A stretch of 64,000 nucleotides of DNA, taken from positions 62,001-126,000 of the forward strand of contig NZ_JAHUWJ010000007.1 of assembly GCF_019219075.1 (NCBI RefSeq). The letters are read 5' to 3'. This stretch comes from Chitinophaga sp. sic0106 (GTDB lineage: Bacteria > Bacteroidota > Bacteroidia > Chitinophagales > Chitinophagaceae). The notes under the pieces were generated by a model that was given only the letters and a program-made list of their open reading frames with translations, did no database searches and was not told where the DNA came from. The position numbers and the translations under genes were made by a program. Positions 1 to 8,971 of the stretch are shown here, piece after piece (positions within the stretch are counted from its first letter, which is position 1; every line of letters starts with the position of its first letter).

Positions 1-315
1 GTGGTCAGGGACCGCAGAACCTGGTGAACCTCTGGGCTACCTATAAATTTGGTACCGGTACGCTGAAAAATTTCGGCATAGGCGCAGGTGGTAACTATGC
101 CAGCCGGTATAAGGTGATTGATAACAGCAAAACCGGCATTTTTTTACCTGCCGGATTATGCCTTGCTGAATGCAGGTGTTTTTTATAACGCCAAACATTT
201 CCGTATATCCGTAAACGTTAATAACATCACTAACGAAGTGTATTATACGGGTTATTGGTCTGTAAATCCGCAGAAGCCGAGGAATTTCACGGCGAGTGCG
301 GCGTTTAAGTTTTAA
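1..315 (+). pseudogene. TonB-dependent receptor, 3' end, frameshifted
   Basis: This is the last part of an outer-membrane beta-barrel; its 5' part lies outside the window. Frame 3 reads typical barrel strands (LVNLWATYKFGTGTLKNFGI) up to about position 145. The frame then shifts and the expected C-terminus continues in frame 1 (YALLNAGVFYN, then VNVNNITNEVYYTGYW and a terminal Phe after AAFKF). The join falls in a run of seven T at 139-145; six T would give one continuous frame reading KTGIFYLPDYALL. The C-terminal pattern resembles siderophore-type receptors. Either the gene is disrupted or switched at the homopolymer, or the run is a sequencing or assembly error. I cannot separate these from the sequence alone. 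Confidence 0.75.
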
Positions 316-330
316 CTTTATTTCTTGTGA

Positions 331-362
331 ATGCGGCTGTATCATACCTGATACAGCCGCAT
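331..362. terminator. Bidirectional terminator hairpin
   Basis: Two 13-nt arms (ATGCGGCTGTATC and its exact reverse complement) flank a 6-nt loop, between the stop of the plus-strand receptor remnant and the stop of the convergent minus-strand receptor gene. The plus-strand 3' side is followed by TTTCTTTT. Confidence 0.8.
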
Positions 363-399
363 TTCTTTTGGTGCGGACAGGAGGATTCCACTTACATGA

Positions 400-2805
400 T
401 CAGAATTTATAACTATACCCTACCCTTAACACCTGCGTTTCATAGTAATCAGTACTCACATAACGAAAGCCATTGCCGTTTACTTCTTTCTTATTCACCA
501 GTGTATTCGCCACATCAGTTACGTTTGCAAACAGTTCTCCTCTGCCGTGTTGTATTCCTTTTTTAACACCCATATCGATGGAGAAACGGGCGTAGGTTTT
601 ACCCTGGGGCACCAGGTCCGGTGCCTGGTAAATAGCTGTGAGCTGACCTTCCAGCGCATGCGGAAAATGAAAAGTGCCGTTCAGTTTCACATTCCCGGAA
701 AACATGGATTGGCGTGGCGCGCTAAATGTATTTTCCACCGGGTACAGGTTCACCACTGTAAAGGCGTCCATGATATGCTGGTAGCCGTTCAGGTTCAATC
801 CCAGTGTAGCCCATGGCGTTAGTTGGTGGGATAACAACATTTCCGTGCCGGTATTGTAACTCTTCCCTGCATTCTGGAAAATGTTATAGATCAGTGTGCT
901 GCCAGGTACGGTGCTGGCTATACGTGTAATGGTGGCATCCATGCGTTTGTGATAGATGGAAGTACTAAGAAACCCTTTGCTCCAGTCGGTTTTATAGGCC
1001 AGCTCAAACGTATTGGTATACTGTGGCCGCAGGCCAGGGTTGCCTACTTTGATAATTTCAGCATCATCATATTTTGGGAATATGCGGATGTCTACTTCGT
1101 TGGGCCTGTCCACCCGGCGGTTATAAAACAGGGAGAACTTATTATCCTCATTGAGCTTGTAAGCCAGGCGCAGATTAGGGAATGGCTGCGTGTATTCGTA
1201 ACCGTCACTCTTATACGTAGGATGGTTTGGATTCACCTTATAATCGATTTTTACATATTCTACCCGCAGGCCGGCTTCTACTTCAACATGTTCTTTTTCC
1301 AGGATGTAGTTACCATAAACAGCCGGGATCACCTCGCTGTAATCGGCCCACCCGCCTGCGTTTACGTCCAGCGGGGAGTTTTCACCGGGCTTGAATTGCA
1401 TATTAACGGGGATGCTGCGTTTACGGAATTTCACACCAGTTTCAAAGCGGCCATAATGTAAAGGTTGTATGTAGTCGAGGTTAAAATCGGCTACGTGCTC
1501 GTCGGACAGCAGTTTGAAGGAGTCCAGGCCGATGAAGGCGGGCATGAAGTTGGTGAAGAAATATTTTTCATCTTCCCGGTGGAAGGTGTAGTTGAATCCG
1601 GCATTCAGCACCCGGCCTGGTTGCGCGAAGCGGTGTTGCCAGGCAGTGGAAGCGGTAAAAGTGGTTTTCATTTCATCTTCCAGAAACTGCCACAGGCGTA
1701 GGCGTTGCGACAAATCTTTATTAAAAAACGGCTCATCCCCGCGATCCAGGATGTGTTCGCGGGTGTACAGTGCGGACACCGAAAAGTTATCCTGGCTGCT
1801 GAGGTTCCAGTCTGCCCCGGCTTTGAGCGTACCTACGTTGGTGGTGCGGTTACGTTTGGTTTGTTGTTTTACAACGGTGCCATCTTCATAAAACCGGTCA
1901 ACAAATTCATTTTTGTTCAGTGTTTGGTTATACAGGTAATCCCCTTGCAGAAAGAAGTTTACTTTCCCTTTGCGATAATTGAGGCTGAGTGAAGGGTTTA
2001 CCTTTGGTGTGCGCTGGTACTGGGGGCGGATACCGGGATAGTTATCCTGTTTGATCCAGAGGGCTCCCAAACCGGTGGTGATCCCCGCTTTCCCATTAAA
2101 GCCTTCCTTCTTTTCTTTTTTATAGATGATATTGATGATACCGGCGTTGCCGTTGGCATCATATCTGGCGGAGGGGTTGTTAATGATTTCAATGCGGTCA
2201 ATGGCCGAGGCGGGGATATTATCCAGGCTGCTCTGGCCGCCGAAGCCGGTGAGGGCGGTCTGCTGCCCGTCCACCAATACCATTACCTGCTCGCTGCCGC
2301 GCAGTTGCAGTTTTCCATCAGACGTTACCGTTATGCCAGGCAGGTTTTTCATGGCTGCCAGTACAGAGCCGCCGGTCTGACTAACGTTATCGGTTATACT
2401 AAATGTTTTCTTATCCATTTTGGGAGATACTATCGCCGCTTTTCCGGCAATGGTAACTTCATTCAGTTTCCTCGCGTTGCTGGTGAGTGCTATGGTACCA
2501 AGGTCCAGGAAGGGGTTGAGTTCCCCTACCCTTACCGGTAGGTAGTGGGGCTGGTAGCCTAAATAGGACGCCATGAGCAGGTAACTGCCCTGCCGTACAT
2601 TTTGCAGTTGAAACCGGCCTTGTTCGGCTGTGATAGTTGCTTTCACGAGGCTTGTGTCGCTGGTGGTGAGGAGGGAGATATTTACAAAGGGCATTGGTTC
2701 CCTGGTGGCTGCGTCTTTGATTATGCCTGATACGGTTGCCTGTTGTGCAGTAGCGGCGAGCGTAGTGCCGGTGAGCCATAGCAGGAAAAGGATGATTCGT
2801 TGCAT
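400..2805 (-). CDS. Outer-membrane beta-barrel protein (TonB-receptor-like)
   Basis: A large outer-membrane protein of the Bacteroidota OMP beta-barrel type. The chosen start (MQRIILFLLWL) opens directly with a signal peptide ending ATAQ; an in-frame ATG 33 nt upstream would add a non-signal leader and is less likely. Order of domains: signal peptide 1-20, a carboxypeptidase-D regulatory-like beta-sandwich about 23-105 (VSGIIKDAATREPMPFVNIS), a plug domain about 115-225 (AAMKNLPGITVTSDGKLQLR, VLVDGQ, IEIINNPSARYDANG), then a barrel ending in the usual terminal aromatic residue (YSYKF). It lies 57 nt downstream of a response-regulator gene on the same strand, so the two are probably co-transcribed. 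The cargo is unknown, and some members of this family lack a clear transport role. Confidence 0.85.
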   Translation of the reverse strand: MQRIILFLLWLTGTTLAATAQQATVSGIIKDAATREPMPFVNISLLTTSDTSLVKATITAEQGRFQLQNVRQGSYLLMASYLGYQPHYLPVRVGELNPFLDLGTIALTSNARKLNEVTIAGKAAIVSPKMDKKTFSITDNVSQTGGSVLAAMKNLPGITVTSDGKLQLRGSEQVMVLVDGQQTALTGFGGQSSLDNIPASAIDRIEIINNPSARYDANGNAGIINIIYKKEKKEGFNGKAGITTGLGALWIKQDNYPGIRPQYQRTPKVNPSLSLNYRKGKVNFFLQGDYLYNQTLNKNEFVDRFYEDGTVVKQQTKRNRTTNVGTLKAGADWNLSSQDNFSVSALYTREHILDRGDEPFFNKDLSQRLRLWQFLEDEMKTTFTASTAWQHRFAQPGRVLNAGFNYTFHREDEKYFFTNFMPAFIGLDSFKLLSDEHVADFNLDYIQPLHYGRFETGVKFRKRSIPVNMQFKPGENSPLDVNAGGWADYSEVIPAVYGNYILEKEHVEVEAGLRVEYVKIDYKVNPNHPTYKSDGYEYTQPFPNLRLAYKLNEDNKFSLFYNRRVDRPNEVDIRIFPKYDDAEIIKVGNPGLRPQYTNTFELAYKTDWSKGFLSTSIYHKRMDATITRIASTVPGSTLIYNIFQNAGKSYNTGTEMLLSHQLTPWATLGLNLNGYQHIMDAFTVVNLYPVENTFSAPRQSMFSGNVKLNGTFHFPHALEGQLTAIYQAPDLVPQGKTYARFSIDMGVKKGIQHGRGELFANVTDVANTLVNKKEVNGNGFRYVSTDYYETQVLRVGYSYKF

Positions 2806-2862
2806 CTGCAGTTCTTTTTCTGCATAGTTAGCATCCAAATCAGTTGAAATTCTTAAGCGTCA

Positions 2863-3537
2863 TTACATTTCCCACTTATACCCGGTACCGTACATGGTTT
2901 TGAGGTAATTATCGCATCCGGCCTCTGTGAGCTTACGTTTCAGGTTTTTGATATGTACATAGATGTAATTGAAATTATCCAGCGCGTCTGCCATATCTCC
3001 CGACAAATGCTCTGCCAGTGCATTTTTAGAGATGACTTTATTTTTATTGCTGATGAAATACAGCAGCAGGTCGTATTCCTTACGGGTAAGAGGTACGGGG
3101 TGGTTGGCGATGGTGACTGATTTGCCTTGGAGGTTAATTTGTACATCATCAAAATGAATCACGTCATCGTTGCCGAAATTCCTGCGGCGGATGAGGGAAT
3201 AGATCCTGGCGGCCAGTTCTGAAAGGTGGAAAGGCTTTGCCAGGTAGTCGTCCGCACCGAGGCGCAGGCCGCTTATCTTATCGTCCACTGAATCCCTGGC
3301 TGAAATGATAATGACTCCGCACTGTTTGTTCTGGGATTTAATCTCTTCCAGGACTTTTAACCCATCCCCGCCGGCCAGCATGAGGTCGAGGAGGATGCAA
3401 TCGTACTCGTAGAGATCTACTTTTTCATAGGCCTCGTTCATGTTCACGGCAAATTCGCACAGATATTGTTCATCTGCCAGATAAGTACTGATGCTTTGCG
3501 CCAGCGACCGTTCATCTTCAATAATTAAAATCTTCAT
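2863..3537 (-). CDS. OmpR-family response regulator
   Basis: A 224-residue two-component regulator. The receiver domain (about 1-115) has the acidic pair in IIEDE, the phospho-acceptor Asp in DCILLDLMLAGG and the conserved Lys in LAKPFHLSEL. A winged-helix DNA-binding domain follows (about 128-224; LTRKEYDLLLYF, and YVHIKNLKRKL as recognition region, ending GTGYKWEM). In Bacteroidota such regulators normally sit beside a histidine kinase and often an outer-membrane protein. Here the outer-membrane gene is downstream, but no kinase gene is on either side: the upstream neighbour is divergent and encodes an acyltransferase. It is therefore an orphan within this window, and its kinase must be elsewhere or lost. 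Confidence 0.92.
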   Translation of the reverse strand: MKILIIEDERSLAQSISTYLADEQYLCEFAVNMNEAYEKVDLYEYDCILLDLMLAGGDGLKVLEEIKSQNKQCGVIIISARDSVDDKISGLRLGADDYLAKPFHLSELAARIYSLIRRRNFGNDDVIHFDDVQINLQGKSVTIANHPVPLTRKEYDLLLYFISNKNKVISKNALAEHLSGDMADALDNFNYIYVHIKNLKRKLTEAGCDNYLKTMYGTGYKWEM

Positions 3538-3860
3538 ATCAGGAGGACTAAGCGGCTAAGGTAGCACCTCATTCTGAATAAAATCTGTACCGGAAAAGTG
3601 CTGCCTGGGGTACTTTTTAAATTTTTTTATAGAGAAAATAGGGGTATCTGTCGATTGGCGTGTCCTATAGGGTAAAAGCCTGAATTAAGGTAAAACCCAG
3701 TACAGAAGGCAACTTCACATTAAATGATAATTCGATATGATACATAAACGACAATATTATAACACTTTCGTTATGCATAAAGATTATGAAAAGTGCCGCC
3801 ATACCCATATATTTACTACTTCTGTTCCCTTAGGGGAGCAGCAACTAAACCTTTGCTAAC
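3538..3860. other. Divergent intergenic region
   Basis: This 323-nt AT-rich spacer separates the divergent response-regulator and acyltransferase genes, so it should hold both promoters. I see no convincing gene. An imperfect inverted repeat (CATAAACGA at about 3743 and TCGTTATG at about 3768) is the only structured element; it could be an operator but is weak. Confidence 0.4.
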
Positions 3861-4742
3861 TTGTCAACTGTTATTTTTTATTGCCTGCGACCTGTAATAT
3901 ACGGGCTTGCATTGATGCCTTTCCGTCTGTTATACTTGTTATCTGATGTGATGTTTATACTGTTATACTACGTACTTTCTTACCGGAAGAAGGTAGTGAT
4001 GGGTAACCTTCGGGCATCTTTTCCTGACAAATCAGAAGCGGAACTACAAAAAATAGGTAGGGATTTTTATCGTTACCTCTGTGATATGTTCCTGGAAACA
4101 TTCAAAACGCTTACCATCAGTAAAGAAGAGATGGTGAAGCGCTGCAGTTTCACGCCCGAAACTGTGGAGCTGTTTAATAAGCTGGCTGCCGAAAACAAGA
4201 GCGCTGTGCTGGTAATGGGTCATAAGGGCAATTGGGAATGGGCCGGCAATACCTTCAGTATTTTATGTAAGCAACAATTATATGTGATCTATCACCCGTT
4301 GGGCAACAAGCGCTTTAACGACCTGATGTACCATATGCGTACCCGCTTTGGTACCAAGCTGATTGCCATGCAGGATACTTTCCGGGAAATGGTAAAAAAC
4401 AGGCATGAGGTGAATGCAACGGCATTTATTGCGGATCAGTCGCCCCAGCCTTCCACGGCACAATGGGTACCATTTTTGCATCAGGACACTCCGGTATCAA
4501 AAGGCACGGAAAAGATTGCACAGAAAATGAATTCGCCGGTAGTATATGTGTCGGTGAACAAGGTAAAAAGAGGATATTATACTGTAACAGCAACTATGCT
4601 GGTAGAAAACCCTTCTGCAGCGGCGGAAGGCGATATCACGGTATTGCACACACGAAAACTGGAGAAAGACATTATCGAAGAGCCCGCAACCTGGCTGTGG
4701 TCGCACAGACGCTGGAAGCACAAAAGAACACTTGCCGCCTGA
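3861..4742 (+). CDS. LpxL/HtrB-type lipid A acyltransferase
   Basis: A membrane-bound late acyltransferase that adds a secondary acyl chain to lipid A precursor, or a related lysophospholipid acyltransferase. The 293-residue length is normal for the family. A hydrophobic N-terminus (about 5-40) anchors it, and the catalytic HX4E motif is visible in GHKGNWEWAG near residue 120; the second conserved block is FIADQSPQP. The start is TTG: an in-frame stop lies just upstream, and the first ATG (residue 19) would remove half of the anchor. A desaturase gene follows after 59 nt, suggesting joint work on membrane or lipid A acyl chains. Confidence 0.85.
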   Translation: MSTVIFYCLRPVIYGLALMPFRLLYLLSDVMFILLYYVLSYRKKVVMGNLRASFPDKSEAELQKIGRDFYRYLCDMFLETFKTLTISKEEMVKRCSFTPETVELFNKLAAENKSAVLVMGHKGNWEWAGNTFSILCKQQLYVIYHPLGNKRFNDLMYHMRTRFGTKLIAMQDTFREMVKNRHEVNATAFIADQSPQPSTAQWVPFLHQDTPVSKGTEKIAQKMNSPVVYVSVNKVKRGYYTVTATMLVENPSAAAEGDITVLHTRKLEKDIIEEPATWLWSHRRWKHKRTLAA

Positions 4743-4801
4743 CACTGATTCAACTGACGCAGCAGTACTGCGAAAATACATATCATACAAACCAAAGACC
4801 T

Positions 4802-5788
4802 ATGCGCGAAGGAAAAGACCTTATCCTGGCAACAAAACCATTTGCCAGTGAAGTAAGGTCCAGCAGTTGGTTCCATTTGTGGACCACGCTGGCATTACTG
4901 GCCGGTGCCCTTACAGGTACCCTTTTACTGCCCTATTTTGTTATCCGGCTGGCCGCCAGCATCCTGGCCGGACTGCTGATTGTAAGAATGTTTGTGATTT
5001 ATCATGATCACCAGCACCATACCATCCTGCAACATTCCGCTATTGCCAATGCCGTGATGACGATTTTCGGGCTCTATATCCTTGCGCCAACGAGTATCTG
5101 GAAGCGTTCTCACGATTACCACCATAAAAATAATTCTAAACTGTTCAGCGCCAGCATTGGCTCCTACCCTATTGCTACGCGCCATAAATTTGAGCAAATG
5201 GATACTAAGGAAAGGAGGGCTTACCTCTTTACCCGGCATCCGTTAACGATTATGTCCGGTTACCTGTCCATGTTCCTCATCGGCATGTGTGTGCAGTCGT
5301 TCCTGAGCAGTCCGCGCAAGCATATGGACAGTCTGCTCGCCATCATTTTGCACGTAAGCGGCAGTGTGGCCATTTTCTACTTCCTGGGCTGGGAAGCCTG
5401 GCTGCTCTTCGTTTTACTGCCGTTTTCCATTGCCTGTGGCATAGGGGCTTACCTGTTTTATGCCCAGCATAATTTCCCGGGTGTAACGTTTAAGGAAAAT
5501 GAGGACTGGTGCTACCATGATGCGGCGCTGTTGTCGTCCAGCTATATGGTAATGTCTCCATTAATGAACTGGTTTACCGGCAATATCGGCTACCATCATA
5601 TTCACCACCTGAATGCAAAAATTCCTTTTTACAGGTTGCCGGAGGTGATGGCAAAGATCCCGGAGCTACAGCGTGCAAAAACCACCAGCTGGCGACTCAA
5701 AGATATGATAGCCTGTTGCAGGCTGAAGATCTGGGACCCGAAACTACAGCGGATGGTATCGTTGCGGGAAGCGGCGATACGGGCGTAA
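4802..5788 (+). CDS. Membrane fatty acid desaturase
   Basis: A 328-residue integral membrane di-iron desaturase/hydroxylase. All three histidine boxes are present: HDHQHH (about 62), HDYHH (about 104) and HHIHH (about 263), separated by hydrophobic membrane spans. The open frame extends far upstream through the end of the acyltransferase gene, but the ATG chosen here gives a normal-length protein and lies just after that gene's stop. It would introduce a double bond or hydroxyl into an acyl chain. The neighbouring LpxL-like gene makes a lipid A or phospholipid acyl substrate plausible, but the substrate cannot be read from sequence. Confidence 0.88.
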   Translation: MREGKDLILATKPFASEVRSSSWFHLWTTLALLAGALTGTLLLPYFVIRLAASILAGLLIVRMFVIYHDHQHHTILQHSAIANAVMTIFGLYILAPTSIWKRSHDYHHKNNSKLFSASIGSYPIATRHKFEQMDTKERRAYLFTRHPLTIMSGYLSMFLIGMCVQSFLSSPRKHMDSLLAIILHVSGSVAIFYFLGWEAWLLFVLLPFSIACGIGAYLFYAQHNFPGVTFKENEDWCYHDAALLSSSYMVMSPLMNWFTGNIGYHHIHHLNAKIPFYRLPEVMAKIPELQRAKTTSWRLKDMIACCRLKIWDPKLQRMVSLREAAIRA

Positions 5789-5797
5789 CGGCATTAT

Positions 5798-5840
5798 CTA
5801 AACGAAAAGCGCGGACCGGTGGTTCGCGCTTTTCGTTTAG
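5798..5840 (+). terminator. Strong hairpin terminator after desaturase
   Basis: A perfect 16-bp stem (CTAAACGAAAAGCGCG and its reverse complement) with an 11-nt loop begins 10 nt after the desaturase stop. There is no long T tract after it, but Bacteroidota terminators often lack one. Confidence 0.7.
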
Positions 5841-6001
5841 ATGGAAGCAGGTTTTCAGCAGCACTTTTGCCAATTGAGGCTATCATCTCCCTACATCTTA
5901 TACTACCCAACAGAAGAATCCGCCAGCGCAACATTTTCGTAATATGGCTAAAAATCATTGACGTAAGCAAATATTTAAATCTAATTGATTAATTTAGCTA
6001 T

Positions 6002-6994
6002 ATGGAGGCTAATTTCATTGAATATTTACATATTTCGGACTTCAAATCCATTCAGCAACTGGATTTGATCGGCTTCAAGCGCATTAATCTATTTATTGGT
6101 CGCCCCAATGTTGGAAAGTCTAATATAATAGAAGCTTTGTCGCTTTACTCCATTCCTTATCTGAAAGAAAATTCCTCCAAAAAGCTTTCTAATCTTGTTA
6201 GAGTAGAACATGAATCAGAGTTATTTTACAATGGTAACCCAATGCGGGATGCTGTTATTAAAAGCAACGTGGGACTATGCACTTTAATTTATAACCCGAA
6301 AGAAGGGTTAAATATTCGCATTAGCAAGGCCCCATTTGATGATGCTGTTTTTAGCGTTGATGCCAAATTAATGGTGAAGGCTAATAAAAAAAACAATACC
6401 TATACTTCCCCGGTTAAGCGATACACCTATAACTCAGATGTGGTATATAAAAAGGGGCATGCCAAATACTTAATTCCTCCTTTTGGGCCTAACTTATTTT
6501 CCATTATTGAGCAGGATCCATCTCTTAGAGAGGAAGTGAAAGGGCTGTTTGCAGCAAATAATCTGGAAATTGTTTTTGATAAAGGAAGCCAGACCATTAA
6601 GGTTATCCAGCATAAAGTAGATGATGATATATTTTTGATACCTTATAATTCTATTGCTGATACCTTGCAAAGAATTATATTTTATAAGACCGCTATCTCA
6701 TCCAATAATAACAGCATATTATTGTTTGAAGAGCCCGAGGCACATTCGTTTCCGCCATACATGACTCATTTCACGCAGGAAATAATCCATAAGCGTGATA
6801 ATCAGTACATGATCGCAACACATAGTCCCTTTATTTTAAATGATTTGCTGGAAAATGCCAGAGAAGAATTAGCAGTCTTCATAGTGGATTACAAAAACCG
6901 GGCAACCACTGTTCGCCAGCTCTCAGATAAGGAATTGCATGACATCTTTCAAATCGGAGTAGACTTATTTACTAATAGTGAAAGTTATATCTGA
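6002..6994 (+). CDS. AAA ATPase (OLD/SMC-like, defence-type)
   Basis: A 330-residue ABC/SMC-type ATPase. Visible motifs are Walker A in GRPNVGKSNIIEAL (about 34-47), Walker B in LLFEEPEAH (about 241) and the H-loop in IATHSPFI. The short insert between the nucleotide-binding halves and the absence of a TOPRIM domain place it with stand-alone AAA_15/AAA_21 proteins, which commonly form the ATPase half of two-gene anti-phage or toxin-like systems. Codon and base use are clearly more AT-rich than in neighbouring genes, pointing to horizontal acquisition. Its stop overlaps the ATG of a 21-codon stub in the position of a partner gene. A role in defence is inference. Confidence 0.85.
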   Translation: MEANFIEYLHISDFKSIQQLDLIGFKRINLFIGRPNVGKSNIIEALSLYSIPYLKENSSKKLSNLVRVEHESELFYNGNPMRDAVIKSNVGLCTLIYNPKEGLNIRISKAPFDDAVFSVDAKLMVKANKKNNTYTSPVKRYTYNSDVVYKKGHAKYLIPPFGPNLFSIIEQDPSLREEVKGLFAANNLEIVFDKGSQTIKVIQHKVDDDIFLIPYNSIADTLQRIIFYKTAISSNNNSILLFEEPEAHSFPPYMTHFTQEIIHKRDNQYMIATHSPFILNDLLENAREELAVFIVDYKNRATTVRQLSDKELHDIFQIGVDLFTNSESYI

Positions 6995-7059
6995 TGGCAA
7001 TGGACGATTATTTTATTCCTGAATGTTATGTTGACCCGTTGGTTTTAGCAACCATTTAA
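6994..7059 (+). pseudogene. Stub of a partner gene of the ATPase
   Basis: A 21-codon reading frame starts in a TGATG overlap with the ATPase stop, the usual coupling of a two-gene unit. The peptide (MAMDDYFIPECYVDPLVLAT plus one residue) then meets a stop that overlaps the end of the convergent deacylase gene. It looks like the first codons of a second subunit whose remainder was deleted. It could also be a fortuitous short frame. Confidence 0.4.
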
Positions 7060-7595
7060 AAATTCACATACAACGGATCATGCCCCATCCCTGGTATAAA
7101 CTCCCCCGTAAGCCACTCCGTACTTAGTTTAAGAAAATTAGTGCTACTCCCGTCCGTACATCCAAAATATTCCGCCTGTATCACTTCCCGGTCGATCACC
7201 AGCTGTACATGCTTTTCTGTATCGAGCAGCAGGCTCAGTATGGTAGCACCGGCAGTATCCGTACCCAATAGTGATTGCAGCAATTTCACAGGTGCCATAG
7301 TCACGGGAGAAAGGCGGAGTTCTGCGCTCAGGTCTTCCGGTGTAAATGGTTTTTCCTGTGGGGTGATGACCAGGTAAAAATCATTTTGCTGCCGGTCGCA
7401 CAGCAGCAGTGTTTGCATCATTTTTACCTGTAAGGCTGCTTCCAGCAGGGGGTATTCCTGCACTGCGGGTGTGACATTGGTTTCTACCCGCTGGTAGGTG
7501 ACACCCTTTTCACGGAGCATTTTATACACCAGTTTCTGGAGCGGTACATCGAAGGTGTTGGGTCGGTTTGTTTTGACCTCACTGACTGAAAGCAT
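7056..7595 (-). CDS. YbaK/ProX-type aminoacyl-tRNA deacylase
   Basis: A 179-residue single-domain protein of the prolyl-tRNA-synthetase-associated (YbaK/ProX) family. These proteins hydrolyse mischarged tRNAs, for example Ala-tRNAPro or Cys-tRNAPro. Recognisable are the strand FYLVITPQEKPF, the segment ELRLSPVTMAPVKLLQSLLG, and the C-terminal signature GCTDGSSTNFLKLST, equivalent to the GCHPN...TLKLS region of ProX. The GCHPN His is changed here (GCTDG), so substrate handling may differ. The gene stands alone between the AT-rich ATPase module and the divergent amine oxidase. The exact editing specificity is not predictable. Confidence 0.8.
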   Translation of the reverse strand: MLSVSEVKTNRPNTFDVPLQKLVYKMLREKGVTYQRVETNVTPAVQEYPLLEAALQVKMMQTLLLCDRQQNDFYLVITPQEKPFTPEDLSAELRLSPVTMAPVKLLQSLLGTDTAGATILSLLLDTEKHVQLVIDREVIQAEYFGCTDGSSTNFLKLSTEWLTGEFIPGMGHDPLYVNF

Positions 7596-7708
7596 ATTTA
7601 TGGACAGTTAAAACGGGGCTAAAGATACTATTACTTCTCTAAGAAATAATGGGCAACTGCATGCCTGCATGACACATTATCAGTAACTTTCCTATATCAA
7701 CGGAAAAC

Positions 7709-8971
7709 ATGAAACAAGCTGATATTATAGTGATTGGTGCAGGTGCAGCGGGACTGATGGCCGCCAGCATACTCACCAAAGCAGGAAAAAAGGTATGTGT
7801 TCTGGAAGCACGGGACCGCACCGGTGGCCGCATTCATACTACTTTTGCTGAAACAGGCGCCGAGTTCATACACGGTAATTTACCCGTTACATTGGAACTC
7901 CTTCAGGAGGCAGGCATTTCGTATAATGATACCCGTTTTGAAATGTTCCATCATGCTGACGGGCACATGTTACAAGGTGATGAGCCGGTAACCGGGTGGG
8001 ATGAACTGCTGGACAAAATGAACCAGCTGGAAAGTGACATGCCACTGAATAGCTTTCTGGACCAGCATTTCGCGGGAGATAAATACGCCGGCATGCGGGA
8101 GGAAATCACCGCATACGTAAATGGTTACGACACCGCCTCGCTCAGTGAGGTAAGCACTTTCGCTATCCGCGATGAGTGGGAACATGACGATGACGAAGCG
8201 CAGCACCGGGTAATTGCCGGCTATAGTGCTATGATTCAGTATCTGCAAGTTGTTTGTATAAAGGGAGGTAGTGAGATACTATTGCAGCAGGTGGTACGGC
8301 GCATTGAATGGGCGGAAGGGCTCGTGCATACGCAAAACGCTACTTATAAGGCTCCGAAAGTATTAGTTGCCTTACCGCTGGGTGTATTACAACAGGACAA
8401 CGCGGTGGTTTTTGAACCTGCTCTCCCTCAACAACAAGCCGCCTTTCGCGACATTGGCTTTGGCGCTATCATCAAAGTGCTGCTGGAGTTCACCTCCCCT
8501 TTTTGGATGGAGGATACCGCCTTCGGCAATCCTGCAATAAGTCGTGATACTACGAGACTGGTGGTATCTGGTGAAAAGGTGCCTACCTACTGGACACAAA
8601 CGGAGCCGGGCAGCACACTGCTCACGGGCTGGCTGGGTGGCCCGCCTGCCAGGGAAATGCAGGACTGCTCACCGGAAGAAATATTACAGGCTACCCTGCA
8701 ATCTCTCAGTAACATTTACCGACGACCGGTAGCTACATTACAATCGCAGCTGCAGCGCTGGGAGGTGGTCAATTGGACCGCCGATCCATTCACGCGTGGA
8801 TCGTATGCATATGATAAAGTAGCGAGTAACGCCGCAAGGAAGGTACTACAGGAACCAATGGCCGGCACCCTGTTTTTTGCCGGAGAATACTTGTATGAAG
8901 GTCCCTCCATGGGAACGGTGGAGGCAGCGCTGACCAGTGGGAAAAATGCGGCTGCCCTCCTAACGAAGTAG
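7709..8971 (+). CDS. Flavin-containing monoamine oxidase family protein
   Basis: A 420-residue FAD-dependent amine oxidase. The N-terminal Rossmann motif is IIVIGAGAAGLMAA, with the acidic residue in VLEARDRTGGR, the standard GG-doublet of this family. The C-terminal FAD-binding block reads LFFAGEYLYEGPSMGTVEAA. No signal peptide is seen, so it is cytoplasmic. It would oxidise a primary or secondary amine to the aldehyde with H2O2 release; the substrate is unknown. It is monocistronic, divergent from the deacylase gene, and its stop codon lies inside the first arm of a large palindrome. Confidence 0.88.
   Translation: MKQADIIVIGAGAAGLMAASILTKAGKKVCVLEARDRTGGRIHTTFAETGAEFIHGNLPVTLELLQEAGISYNDTRFEMFHHADGHMLQGDEPVTGWDELLDKMNQLESDMPLNSFLDQHFAGDKYAGMREEITAYVNGYDTASLSEVSTFAIRDEWEHDDDEAQHRVIAGYSAMIQYLQVVCIKGGSEILLQQVVRRIEWAEGLVHTQNATYKAPKVLVALPLGVLQQDNAVVFEPALPQQQAAFRDIGFGAIIKVLLEFTSPFWMEDTAFGNPAISRDTTRLVVSGEKVPTYWTQTEPGSTLLTGWLGGPPAREMQDCSPEEILQATLQSLSNIYRRPVATLQSQLQRWEVVNWTADPFTRGSYAYDKVASNAARKVLQEPMAGTLFFAGEYLYEGPSMGTVEAALTSGKNAAALLTK

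Noticed and set aside
4463-4801. N-terminal extension of the desaturase frame into the acyltransferase gene
   Set aside because: The extension overlaps the acyltransferase in another frame and is Lys/Arg/Gly-rich junk; the ATG at 4802 gives normal family length.
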